Positions 18,620 to 26,397 of a stretch of DNA of 64,000 bases are shown here, one piece after another (position 1 is the stretch's first letter; every line of letters starts with the position of its first letter). The notes below the pieces were generated by a model, which saw nothing but the letters and a program-made list of their open reading frames with translations, had not been told where the DNA came from and ran no database searches. Origin of the DNA: Pseudoruminococcus massiliensis (GTDB lineage Bacteria > Bacillota > Clostridia > Oscillospirales > Acutalibacteraceae); assembly GCF_900291955.1 (NCBI RefSeq), contig NZ_OLMR01000001.1, positions 186,001 to 250,000 of the forward strand, written 5' to 3'. The translations under genes were made by a program, and so were the position numbers.

Positions 18620-18823
18620 TTACTTTCCTATCATTTCATTATCTCGGCTTATAGTTTCTTTTATAGCTCTCTTTATGAAGCCGTTTAAACTCTCTCCTTT
18701 GCTTTCAGCGTGGGCTTGAATTTTTGCTTTAGAGCCTTTTTTAATAGCTATATTTATACGGTCATAAGCCTTTGCATTATATCTGTTATTTGCTTCAATT
18801 CGTGCTTTACTGTTATTTGGCAT
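18620..18823 (-). CDS. Ribbon-helix-helix (Arc-like) regulator or antitoxin
   Basis: A 67-residue basic protein. The segment DRINIAIKKGSKAKIQAHAE forms the strand and first helix, and KGESLNGFIKRAIKETI forms the second helix of an Arc/CopG-type fold, resembling antitoxin-like RHH proteins. ATG follows AAGGTGGTTATAAT. Its promoter overlaps a perfect dyad (18891-18907), which fits self-repression. Whether the Uma2-like neighbour is a toxin partner is not shown. Confidence 0.75.
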   Translation of the reverse strand: MPNNSKARIEANNRYNAKAYDRINIAIKKGSKAKIQAHAESKGESLNGFIKRAIKETISRDNEMIGK

Positions 18824-18873
18824 ATTATAACCACCTTTTTATTTTTAGAATATACCTATCATATTTTATCATT

Positions 18874-18907
18874 ATTTTATCACAGATTGATACACTTAAC
18901 AAGTGTA
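18874..18907 (-). promoter_or_regulatory. Promoter of the RHH gene with operator dyad over the -35
   Basis: TTGTTA (18897-18902), 17-bp spacer ending TGTGA, TAAAAT (18874-18879). The -35 is the centre of the perfect inverted repeat TACACTT-AAC-AAGTGTA (18891-18907). ATGTAC repeats follow at 18911 and 18922. Confidence 0.7.
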
Positions 18908-18950
18908 AATATGTACAAAATATGTACTTAAACATTGTATAACATACCTA

Positions 18951-19043
18951 TTGAATACAATTAAACAGTGTATTATAATAAATACAGCTAAGAAAACCAA
19001 TCCATAATCTATTACTTAATTTTAAGTAATAATAATTAAGTAC
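18951..19043 (+). promoter_or_regulatory. Promoter and palindromic leader of the LytTR regulator
   Basis: TTGAAT (18951-18956), 17-bp spacer, TATAAT (18974-18979). The leader holds a perfect 18-bp palindrome TTACTTAATTTTAAGTAA (19012-19029) and a further TTAAGTAC (19036-19043). TTAAGTAC also occurs at 17292. Confidence 0.7.
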
Positions 19044-19057
19044 AAAGGAAAATAAGT

Positions 19058-19756
19058 ATGAATATTGCATTTTGTGATGATGACAAAGCTACTCTTGAAA
19101 ATTTAATAAAATTAACAAAAGATATTATTGCTAAGTATGATAATTACAATTTTGAGTTTAACTTCTTTGCTTATACCAGTCCATTAGAACTCTTAGAAGC
19201 ACATTCAAAAAATCCTTTTGATGTTGTTTTTCTTGATATTGATATGCCAGAAATTAATGGATTAAACTCAGGTGACAAGCTATACACTCAAAATGAAAGC
19301 ATTATTATTTTTTATGTAACAAACTATACAGAATTTATTGGTGAATCTATCAAGCATAGAGTATATCGTTTTATAAAAAAAGGAGATGAAAAAGCATTAA
19401 CCGAAGGTATACAAGCTATGCTTGAAGATTTTGCTACACTTCATCAAAGATATGTCTATAAATACAAAGGACAATATTACAGTATAGTTTTAAATCGAAT
19501 TTTTTATTGTGAAAGTAAAGGTCATAATATTAAAATTGTTACTGACAACGATATTTTTACTCAAAGAATTTTAATTAAAAATTTGATAAAAGAACTACCT
19601 CCTGTATTTTGTCGTTGTCACTCTGGATACATTGTTAATCTTAGAAAAATAAGAGATATAGAAAGAAACAAAATAACACTTATCAATGGTGTTGAAATTC
19701 CTATGAGTGCCAAATATTCAACTGAAGTGATTATTAAATTTACAACTTATTTTTAA
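19058..19756 (+). CDS. LytTR-family response regulator (AgrA/LytR type), orphan
   Basis: A 232-residue two-domain protein. The receiver domain has the acidic pair in FCDDD (residues 5-8), the phospho-acceptor Asp in VVFLDIDMP (about residue 62), and conserved Thr/Lys positions (FYVTNY, FIKKG). The LytTR DNA-binding domain spans residues about 135-232 (FYCESKGHNIKIVT, CRCHSGYIVNLRKI). Ribosome site AAAGGAAAATAAGT. No histidine kinase gene is adjacent, so the signal source is unknown; its position in the element suggests control of element or cargo genes. Divergent from the RHH gene. Confidence 0.93.
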   Translation: MNIAFCDDDKATLENLIKLTKDIIAKYDNYNFEFNFFAYTSPLELLEAHSKNPFDVVFLDIDMPEINGLNSGDKLYTQNESIIIFYVTNYTEFIGESIKHRVYRFIKKGDEKALTEGIQAMLEDFATLHQRYVYKYKGQYYSIVLNRIFYCESKGHNIKIVTDNDIFTQRILIKNLIKELPPVFCRCHSGYIVNLRKIRDIERNKITLINGVEIPMSAKYSTEVIIKFTTYF

Positions 19757-19770
19757 TACACTTAAACGAA

Positions 19771-19810
19771 AACCGCTCTCAAAGTAATAACTCTGAGAGC
19801 GGTTAATTTT
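19771..19810 (+). terminator. Terminator after the LytTR regulator
   Basis: Arms AACCGCTCTCA (19771-19781) and TGAGAGCGGTT (19794-19804) are followed by AATTTTTATT. Confidence 0.8.
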
Positions 19811-19835
19811 TATTGAATTAAACATTAAAAATAAA

Positions 19836-20092
19836 TCATTGTTTAACTCCAAGATAGTCCATAAGGGCATTTTGTAAAATTTTAGAACAATTTACATCAT
19901 CTTTATCAGCCATATCTGCAAGCCAAGTTGGAAGTGAAAGTGTTTTTTACAAAACGATTATTTAGTTTATCACGAAACGACGACATAAACATTTCTATGA
20001 CTGTTGGAACCTGATTTTTTCTAATACAATATCCTGAATTGCAGTTGGAGTGGGGATTTCTTCTTCACCTTCTTAGCTCAAATTCAAACTCA
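19836..20092 (-). pseudogene. Broken hicB-family antitoxin gene
   Basis: Minus-strand translation gives EEIPTPTAIQDIVLE, then (after a shift) QVPTVIEMFMSSFRDKLNNR, then (after a second shift) TLSLPTWLADMADKDDVN..SKILQNALMDYLG and a stop at 19836. This is the order of the HicB C-terminal half, ending in the Leu-Pro-x-Trp-Leu helix-turn region. Both shifts fall at runs of A (one base short near 20023, one base long near 19955). No start and no hicA toxin gene were found. The match is from memory of the family. Confidence 0.6.
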
Positions 20093-20511
20093 TCAATTTT
20101 TTCGCATATATATAAGTAAATGAATATACTCTCCTCACAAATTTATGCACGCTTTTAATACCCTATTTCGTGCATAAACTATATTCCTTAAATATATAAA
20201 ATAAGATTATATAAATATTATAACGGTCTGAAAATAAAAAATTGAGGTTGAAGGGTGAAAATCGAGGGCGGAATAGACTAAAAAATTAAGAAAAATTTTC
20301 TTTTAAGTGAATTAAATATCAGCTCATAGAATAACTCTATCTTGCTTGACTGCTCAATTTTGAGCGGCCTTCATATAAATTAGAATAGCTCTATTTCGCT
20401 CAAAATTGCCCTGTAACACATTTTATTCCGATTTTAGTATAGTTTATACCCTTTTATTTAAAACGCTTATAAGGCTTTAAAATCTAAGCATAACAATATA
20501 TTTTTAGAAAT
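20093..20511. other. AT-rich non-coding stretch
   Basis: No gene recognised. A palindrome GCTCAATTTTGAGC occurs near 20350, with a related CGCTCAAAATTG near 20396. Confidence 0.4.
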
Positions 20512-20550
20512 TAAAAAATAAGCTGACAGAACACATTGTTCCATCAGCTT
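20512..20550 (-). terminator. Terminator of the four-gene cargo operon
   Basis: Arms AAGCTGA/TCAGCTT (20520-20550) with inner GAACA/TGTTC pairing are followed on the minus strand by ATTTTTTAATTT. It lies 24 bp past the stop of the last gene. Confidence 0.77.
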
Positions 20551-20573
20551 AAATATATAATATTGAGAGCGGT

Positions 20574-21497
20574 TTATTTATCATCATTTTCAATTAAATA
20601 TCTATTTGGTGTTGGCTGTAAATCTTCCGTTTTACTAATATCTCTTCTATAATTTATACGAGGTGGAATATATTTTAATATTTTATCTTTTCCATAATGT
20701 TGATAATATCCTCTGACATACCAACAAGGTTTTATTTTCCGATAAATTCTTATGTTATCAATATTAGTTTTATGTGTTTCATCAGATAATACATATCTTG
20801 ATATTTTTGATTTTAAAACGATTTTTTGCCTATAACCAGCATTACCATTTTTCTTTTTACTTTTTTTAGGTTCTTCTACCTTGATTAATTTATATTCAAC
20901 ATCTGGATTATAGTGCTGCATATAATAAGATATTGCATTTACAAGGTCGAGTGCAAATGTGCCTATTTGTCTTGCATAATCCGACATATTATAAATCCCA
21001 TATTTTGCAGCCATTCGATTCTTAAAATCTATTGAATTATCATCATATTTATTTAACTTAACTTTTATACCATAAAATTCACCATCTTCACTCGGTGTGT
21101 TTTTATATACACATTCTACTGTCCATACTTTTTCAATCTTATTATCTTTCTCAGTTTCAAATACAGTTATTTCCCACTCGGTAGCAGAAAAATATTTTAC
21201 ATAATAATATCGAACAATATCTTCAGATAAACCATTTTCTTTCAATGCTTTATCTATAGCCTTTTTCTGGTCTTCGATAGAAAGATTAGAAAAATAAACA
21301 GTTTCCTCAAAACTCTTTTCTATAATCTTTCTATTTGCACCTTTTTCTGTTAATATAATTGTATAATCACTAAATAAAGGTGGAACATATTCTCTCCTGA
21401 TGTGTTTTTCAAGAGAATCCCATATTTTTTCCAAAAAATTATTATCAACTTCAATAATAGTTTTACTTAAAATTTGTTGAAAAGAAATATCAGACAT
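20574..21497 (-). CDS. Unknown protein, last gene of cargo operon
   Basis: A 307-residue soluble protein. A charged N-terminal half (EKGANRKIIEKSFEETVYF) is followed by a basic KKSKKKNGNAGYRQK hinge (about residues 212-226). The C-terminal motif CWYVRGYYQHYGKDKILKYIPP resembles a Trp-x-Val-x-Gly...Lys-x-Ile-x-Pro ending found in several phage and plasmid proteins of unknown role. ATG at 21497 follows AGGTGGAAAATAT. Fourth in a run with the winged-helix/PIN gene, an HTH gene and an LRR gene; a terminator follows. No function assigned. Confidence 0.6.
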   Translation of the reverse strand: MSDISFQQILSKTIIEVDNNFLEKIWDSLEKHIRREYVPPLFSDYTIILTEKGANRKIIEKSFEETVYFSNLSIEDQKKAIDKALKENGLSEDIVRYYYVKYFSATEWEITVFETEKDNKIEKVWTVECVYKNTPSEDGEFYGIKVKLNKYDDNSIDFKNRMAAKYGIYNMSDYARQIGTFALDLVNAISYYMQHYNPDVEYKLIKVEEPKKSKKKNGNAGYRQKIVLKSKISRYVLSDETHKTNIDNIRIYRKIKPCWYVRGYYQHYGKDKILKYIPPRINYRRDISKTEDLQPTPNRYLIENDDK

Positions 21498-21529
21498 ATA
21501 TTTTCCACCTACTTTATATAAGTATTAGT

Positions 21530-22126
21530 TTATTCAAATTCAGTTTCAGGTGCAAGTGAAAGAATTTTTTGTCTTGATTGCTCATCAAGATTTTTACAAC
21601 CTTTAAAAGCGTATTTACTTATATAATTTACGCTTTCAGGAATAGAAATACTTCTTAAATTAAAGCAATATATAAAAGCACTATCTTCTATTCTTTCTAT
21701 TCCACTTTCGATTTTTACTGTACCTATATTTCTTTGAGAAAATGACATAAATATAATCTTTTTTATTTTAATAAATCCTATTTCATTTGGAATTATAATA
21801 TCTACTGGTTCAATTTCTCTTTCCTCTGCTTCTTGCTGAAATATTTCATCATAATTGCTAATACTTGCTTCTTTATAATTATTTCTATCTAACCAAAGAG
21901 AAAATTTACCATATTTAGCGAATCTATATCCGTCTTTAGATGTGCTTATTTTAGTTTTTCCACTTTCCTTTTTCCTCTTTTTAGTTATTTCTCTATCCAA
22001 TAAGTTTCTTTTATTTTCCTTATCGTTATACCATTCTTTTAGTGTTTCAAATGGTATTTCATAATGATTTGCAAATTCCGCTATTGTCATTCCTGAATTA
22101 TCTATCACTTCTTTTACAGTCCACAT
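21530..22126 (-). CDS. HTH plus BspA-type leucine-rich-repeat protein
   Basis: A 198-residue protein. The N-terminus (TVKEVIDNSGMTIAEFANHYEIPFETLKEW, quoted in parts: SGMTIAEFANHYEIP and ETLKEWYND) looks like a phage-type helix-turn-helix. The C-terminal 70 residues are BspA/LRR_5 repeats: SGIERIEDSAFIYCFNLRSI and PESVNYISKYAFKGCKNL. Combining a DNA-binding head with an LRR tail is unusual for an intracellular protein. The ATG at 22126 follows AAAGGAAGTATAATT and is preferred to the TTG at 22144. It sits 21 bp from the preceding HTH gene. Confidence 0.65.
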   Translation of the reverse strand: MWTVKEVIDNSGMTIAEFANHYEIPFETLKEWYNDKENKRNLLDREITKKRKKESGKTKISTSKDGYRFAKYGKFSLWLDRNNYKEASISNYDEIFQQEAEEREIEPVDIIIPNEIGFIKIKKIIFMSFSQRNIGTVKIESGIERIEDSAFIYCFNLRSISIPESVNYISKYAFKGCKNLDEQSRQKILSLAPETEFE

Positions 22127-22147
22127 AATTATACTTCCTTTCAAATA

Positions 22148-22492
22148 TTAATTATTTTTATTCTTATTTTTCCATTGGCGATAATATAAAGCTTTTTCAG
22201 ATATTTCATCATCTGGTAGTCCATATGCACCCTTTGCATATGGTGTATGAGCATTTAATACCTTCATACTTATATTTAATTGTTTACAAATCTCTTGATT
22301 AGTAAAACCTTGACATTTTAAATCAAATATATTATTGGCAAGTTCATCTTCTATGTCAATACCAGCAGATAATAAAGTTTTAATAACTTTAGAGTAAGAT
22401 ATTCCTAAATTTTTTCCAACCGCAGACTTAGAAGAAGCCGATTTATATTCATTGATTATATCTTTAAAACTTATTTTAAAATCTGCCTTCAT
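22148..22492 (-). CDS. Small protein with two helix-turn-helix segments
   Basis: A 114-residue, mainly helical protein. Residues about 20-45 (SAVGKNLGISYSKVIKTLLS) and 58-82 (GFTNQEICKQLNISMKVLNA) both read as helix-turn-helix units, followed by a basic tail ending KNKNKNN. Likely a DNA-binding regulator or adaptor of the operon. Start follows GGTGATAATATG. It lies 31 bp after the winged-helix/PIN gene. Family not recognised. Confidence 0.6.
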   Translation of the reverse strand: MKADFKISFKDIINEYKSASSKSAVGKNLGISYSKVIKTLLSAGIDIEDELANNIFDLKCQGFTNQEICKQLNISMKVLNAHTPYAKGAYGLPDDEISEKALYYRQWKNKNKNN

Positions 22493-22523
22493 ATTATCAC
22501 CACTAAATTATTAATAAAATTTT

Positions 22524-24347
22524 TTAAATTTTATATTTATCAAATACTTCTTTTCCAAGAATTTTTTCAAATTCTTTTTTCTTCTTTTCTTTTTCTTTAC
22601 TTGCAAAATATTCTGCAATAAATTCACTCTTCTTTTTTAATAAACCTTTTTTACTAAAAATTAAATCAAATACGCCCCAAACACCAAGTAGAATTACAAT
22701 TATATTACATATTAACCCCCAAATACTTGTATATTCTTCAAAACATTTAGATATATTAACAACCATATCGCATAGTGATATTAATATAATAATAAAAATT
22801 ACTAATGTAAAAATAGTAAATATAATTTTCATTACATATCTTTTAATTTTATTTGCACTTTTAGATATTTCTGATATAGCATTGTCTATAGCTTTTTTAT
22901 TTTTATCTTGTTCTTCTTGATATTTTTGAAGCATCTGCTCAGATTTTCCATATTCATTACCTAAATACATTTTTTTGATATAATTCTGTAATTCAGGCAC
23001 ATGACTTTCCTTTATATTTTTAGGATTACCATTTGTCATATTCATCAACTGCCGTCTACAATAAATATCAGTACGAATTGCAACTGCTTCTTCGTCAGAT
23101 ATGCCGCCATTTTTTCTATATTTTTCTACTATATCAAAAAAATTTTCCATAAATGTGTTGGATGGTTCAAGACTTATTAACGCATTTTCGATTAACTTAG
23201 ATTTTGGATAGTCCTTATTTGTTGAATAATTTTTTATCCAAATAATTGATGACAAATCAATATCAGAAATTACACATGATATTTCATTTTTATTTCTCTG
23301 GCTAAAGAAACTATTTACATTTGCTTCTAATTTAGTATTAGGTGTAACAAAAATATATCCACATTTTTCAATTTCATTAGATTTATTTCCAGTTCTTAAA
23401 GCATAAATACTTGAAACACTATTAACATCTAAATCAAGTGCTTGTTGATTCTTATACAAAATATTATTTCCTATGAAATCTCGTAATTCTGCACAGTTAA
23501 TATCACATTTTTTGTAATCATCTTCATTAAAATTTGGATTAATAATTTCAATCCCTATTGAAGAAATTCTTCTTTCTAATATTGCTAAAAAATTATCAAC
23601 ATCATTAGGTGTAAATCTTTGTTCATCCCACGCTTCAAGTGTATTAAATGATGTTGGTTTTTGATATGGATTTTCCAAATTGTGTTTATATGCTCTTAAT
23701 ATATTTTTTATTTCTAACATTGTATGTTGAAAACAGCACACCTTTGCACCTTTATTCTTTAACATTTCTATCATTTCAAGTGCATTCTCTTTTTCAGCTT
23801 TCAATTTAAATCCAAGAGCCTGAATGATAATTGTTGTGTCTAAAAAGAAAGAAGTATCTTTAAATTTAGATTTAACCATATTTCCAGTTTTTGACTCCGT
23901 AGATATAGCTGCTGACACAAAAAAACCTTTAACCATATCATTTATATAATCAAAAATAATGCTTTGTCTATTATTTTCATCTATTATAAAGTTTGCAATA
24001 TAATAATCTAATTTTCCATTCTTCTGAGTTACCATTTCTAAAATTTTAGGATTTTTGACAACAATAAATCCTTTTGTTACAAAAAAATCTATTAAAGCTT
24101 TTATAGATTCATCTGTATTATAAGATGATTGAAAATGTTCATTTAAATATTGAGACAAAGATTCTCCAACTTTTTCTCTATGTTCTTTATATATTTGTCT
24201 TTGTTGATAAATCTTTTCTGCCTCAGAACTTAAAGATTTAATCAATATATAATTATTATGTTTTTTTATTAATATTTTAGGTGAAAGCCTATTCAATAAG
24301 CATCTAATAACATTTGTTGGATATTTACATATCCAAGAGCCTTGCAT
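22524..24347 (-). CDS. Large winged-helix / PIN-like / two-TM protein
   Basis: A 607-residue protein, first gene of the operon. Residues about 10-45 (NVIRCLLNRLSPKILIKKHN) resemble the end of a winged helix. The centre has PIN-type nuclease features: KDTSFFLDTTIII (Asp, about 170), FQHTMLEIKNIL (Glu, about 210), ALDLDVNSVSSIYALR (Asp, about 305) and YIFVTPNTKLEA. Two hydrophobic helices (about 508-530 and 545-565) precede a Lys/Glu-rich tail ending VFDKYKI. A membrane-anchored nuclease is therefore plausible; catalysis is not shown. The ATG at 24347 has no clear ribosome site and the winged helix looks N-terminally short, so the 5' end may be truncated. Confidence 0.6.
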   Translation of the reverse strand: MQGSWICKYPTNVIRCLLNRLSPKILIKKHNNYILIKSLSSEAEKIYQQRQIYKEHREKVGESLSQYLNEHFQSSYNTDESIKALIDFFVTKGFIVVKNPKILEMVTQKNGKLDYYIANFIIDENNRQSIIFDYINDMVKGFFVSAAISTESKTGNMVKSKFKDTSFFLDTTIIIQALGFKLKAEKENALEMIEMLKNKGAKVCCFQHTMLEIKNILRAYKHNLENPYQKPTSFNTLEAWDEQRFTPNDVDNFLAILERRISSIGIEIINPNFNEDDYKKCDINCAELRDFIGNNILYKNQQALDLDVNSVSSIYALRTGNKSNEIEKCGYIFVTPNTKLEANVNSFFSQRNKNEISCVISDIDLSSIIWIKNYSTNKDYPKSKLIENALISLEPSNTFMENFFDIVEKYRKNGGISDEEAVAIRTDIYCRRQLMNMTNGNPKNIKESHVPELQNYIKKMYLGNEYGKSEQMLQKYQEEQDKNKKAIDNAISEISKSANKIKRYVMKIIFTIFTLVIFIIILISLCDMVVNISKCFEEYTSIWGLICNIIVILLGVWGVFDLIFSKKGLLKKKSEFIAEYFASKEKEKKKKEFEKILGKEVFDKYKI

Positions 24348-24480
24348 AAACGGTCTAACTTCAAATTAGGTCGTCAAAAACCAACCTATCTATTATATAG
24401 TGATAGGATTTTAACTCCTATCATACTAAGAATACCTTGTTTTGGAGCAATAGCTTATTGAAAGGGGTAAACGATTTATT
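24348..24480. promoter_or_regulatory. Intergenic region with dyad upstream of the cargo operon
   Basis: A 7-bp perfect inverted repeat GATAGGA/TCCTATC (about 24402-24422) lies next to a minus-strand TATAAT (about 24394) without a clear -35. It may hold the operon promoter and operator. Confidence 0.35.
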
Positions 24481-24494
24481 CACACCTCTAACCT

Positions 24495-24715
24495 AATTAA
24501 ATTCGTCTAAAGAAATCGACCAATGCCACGGTAGACCTAATGGAACAGCCCGCAAAAGATTTAACGACAATAAGGCACACTTTATTGAGGGTGTTGATTA
24601 CTTCGTCCGAAAAACGGACGAAGCTGCAACAGAGTATGGAGTAATAGCTCCAAACGGCTTAACCCTCATTACCGAGAGCGGTTATCTAATGCTTGTGAAG
24701 TCCTTGAAATTTAAT
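24495..24715 (+). pseudogene. Fragment of a phage ORF6N-type antirepressor
   Basis: Plus-strand translation gives KEIDQCHGRPNGTARKRFND, AHFIEGVDYF and later GLTLITESGYLMLVKSL, the order and spacing of an ORF6N/phage regulatory domain. An in-frame TAA at 24494 removes the start, and after MLVKSL the sequence loses all similarity, so the gene is broken at both ends. It shows phage ancestry of the element. Confidence 0.7.
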
Positions 24716-25033
24716 ATAAATGTTAGTTTTTTACTATTTCTCTCTATTTTTTGTTATAATTCATACCTCAAAAAACAGATATATATAGTGTACGATTTTT
24801 TTCGTGCGGGAGAAGTCAAATTCTCTCAGCAGGGGCAGTCTTGCTATTTGGTCAATTACGCCAATACCACAGAAAGGAATAATTTTACTTGATGATTTTG
24901 AACAACATAGATTTTCAGTAAACAGGGCTATTTTACATATTTTATTATGGTTGCTTTGTAGCTAACCCTATGAAGTGGCATAGCTTGGTATCACAGATTA
25001 AATTTTTAGAATTATGAAAATGAGGAATAACAA
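24716..25033. other. Non-coding stretch before the Rha-like gene
   Basis: No gene recognised. It likely contains residual antirepressor DNA and the promoter of the plus-strand gene at 25034; no consensus promoter stood out. Confidence 0.35.
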
Positions 25034-25681
25034 ATGAAAAACTTAACATTCAATTACAAGAATCAAGCATTTACTGATAGCACAATCATTGCACAAGGTG
25101 CAGAAGTCGAGCATAGAGCGGTAATACAACTTATAACAAACCATCTTGATGATGTATCGGAGTTTGGAAGGGTCGCATTTCAAATGATACCCTTTGAAAC
25201 AAATGGAGGTATTCAAAAGATGAAAGTTTGTCGACTAAATGAGCAACAAGCAACTTTTGTAATATCACTTATGAAAAATACTAAACCTGTTGTAGAGTTC
25301 AAAAAAGAATTAGTAAAGCAATTCTACGAAATGAAACAAATCATTGAAAAGCTTGTAAAAATATCAGGGTACAATGCAAAATTAAACAAAGAAATAAAAT
25401 TATTGTATGAAAATCCGAAAGATTATTATTTTATTAACGAAAATAAAATGATTAACTGTATTGTAACAGAAATGTCATCACAAAAGTTTAAACAAATAAA
25501 TAATATTAAAAAAGGAACAATGCGAGAACATTTTTCATATGAACAGCTACAACTTTTAGAAAAAATCATAAAGAAAGATATATTCTTATTTAAACAATTT
25601 CCAAATTACGATTATAAACAGCGTAAGAACTATCTTGAAAATTATAAACTTGAATTAGAAAAAGTCAATAATAGAGAATAA
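25034..25681 (+). CDS. Rha-family phage regulatory protein
   Basis: A 215-residue protein. The N-terminal 115 residues match the pRha pattern: STIIAQGAEVEHRAVIQLI, EFGRVAFQMIP, then the LNEQQATFVISLMKNTKPVV segment and EFKKELVKQFYEM. The C-terminal half is a lysine-rich helical extension (YEQLQLLEKIIKKDIFLFKQ). Rha-type proteins modulate phage lytic growth or repressor function. ATG follows AATGAGGAATAACAA. First of a plus-strand run leading to the integrase. Confidence 0.8.
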   Translation: MKNLTFNYKNQAFTDSTIIAQGAEVEHRAVIQLITNHLDDVSEFGRVAFQMIPFETNGGIQKMKVCRLNEQQATFVISLMKNTKPVVEFKKELVKQFYEMKQIIEKLVKISGYNAKLNKEIKLLYENPKDYYFINENKMINCIVTEMSSQKFKQINNIKKGTMREHFSYEQLQLLEKIIKKDIFLFKQFPNYDYKQRKNYLENYKLELEKVNNRE

Positions 25682-25722
25682 ATTGTAACCATTATATAAA
25701 AAAGAAAGGTAAGGCATTTATT

Positions 25723-26025
25723 ATGAATAACAACTATGAGATTAACGAAATTGAGAACTACTTGAATGTATCAGGCAATAATACTAAAAACACAGACCTA
25801 AAAGCAATATCCAACACAAATAATGTAGAAAATTACACAGTATCTATTGACAAAAAAATATACCTAACCATCAAAGAAACTTCACTACTATTTAATATAG
25901 GCATAAGCAAGATAAGAAATCTTACTCAAGAGAGAGATTGCCCCTTTGTGCTATTTAATGGTAGCAAGTGTTTAATAAGTCGAAAGAAATTTGAGAAGTT
26001 CTTAGATAGCAAGCATTCTATATAG
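25723..26025 (+). CDS. Excisionase-like helix-turn-helix protein
   Basis: A 100-residue protein. The C-terminal 60 residues (KKIYLTIKETSLLFNIGISK, IRNLTQ, FVLFNGSKCLISRKKFEKFL) follow the winged-helix pattern of Tn916-type Xis/MerR-like excisionases. An Asn-rich N-terminal extension of about 40 residues precedes it. Ribosome site AAAGAAAGGTAAGG. Its place upstream of a tyrosine integrase supports a directionality-factor role, by inference. Confidence 0.75.
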   Translation: MNNNYEINEIENYLNVSGNNTKNTDLKAISNTNNVENYTVSIDKKIYLTIKETSLLFNIGISKIRNLTQERDCPFVLFNGSKCLISRKKFEKFLDSKHSI

Positions 26026-26067
26026 TAGGAACATATGTTCTTATTTCACTCGAAAGGATATGATAAA

Positions 26068-26268
26068 ATGAATATATTAACTCCAATTAAAGCTATAAGT
26101 GCTAAGTGCCTTGATTGTTGTTGCGATAGTGTGAAAGAAGTCCGCTTGTGTCCTATCACTAACTGTGCTTTATACCCATATAGGCTCGGACACAGACCAA
26201 AGAAAGACAAATCAGATATTACAACTTATAGTAAAAACCCCTCTAAAGATAGCAATAAAAACGATTAA
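26068..26268 (+). CDS. Small cysteine-rich mobile-element protein
   Basis: A 66-residue protein. The core ISAKCLDCCCDSVKEVRLCP..NCALYPYRLGHRPK carries six cysteines, probably binding zinc, with a basic tail. Similar short Cys-rich ORFs are frequent beside integrases of phages and conjugative elements in Clostridia; function unknown. The ATG at 26068 has AAAGGA 9 nt upstream; a longer frame from 26035 lacks a good site. Confidence 0.7.
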   Translation: MNILTPIKAISAKCLDCCCDSVKEVRLCPITNCALYPYRLGHRPKKDKSDITTYSKNPSKDSNKND

Positions 26269-26302
26269 ACAAATATAAAGTAGTTTTATAGAGAAAGGTG
26301 TA

Positions 26303-26395
26303 TTGAATAAAAAATCCGCTTGTAGCTATGCGATAAATCAAAAAGAAAGCAAATTATCAATACACCGCTCTCATAACAAAGAAAGGATTTATTAA
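26303..26395 (+). CDS. Possible 30-codon leader ORF
   Basis: The TTG at 26303 is preceded by GAGAAAGGTGTA. The frame runs 30 codons (ending NKERIY) to a TAA at 26393, two bases before the next gene's ATG. Tight coupling and a good ribosome site are the only support; it may be chance. Confidence 0.25.
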   Translation: MNKKSACSYAINQKESKLSIHRSHNKERIY

Positions 26396-26397
26396 GA

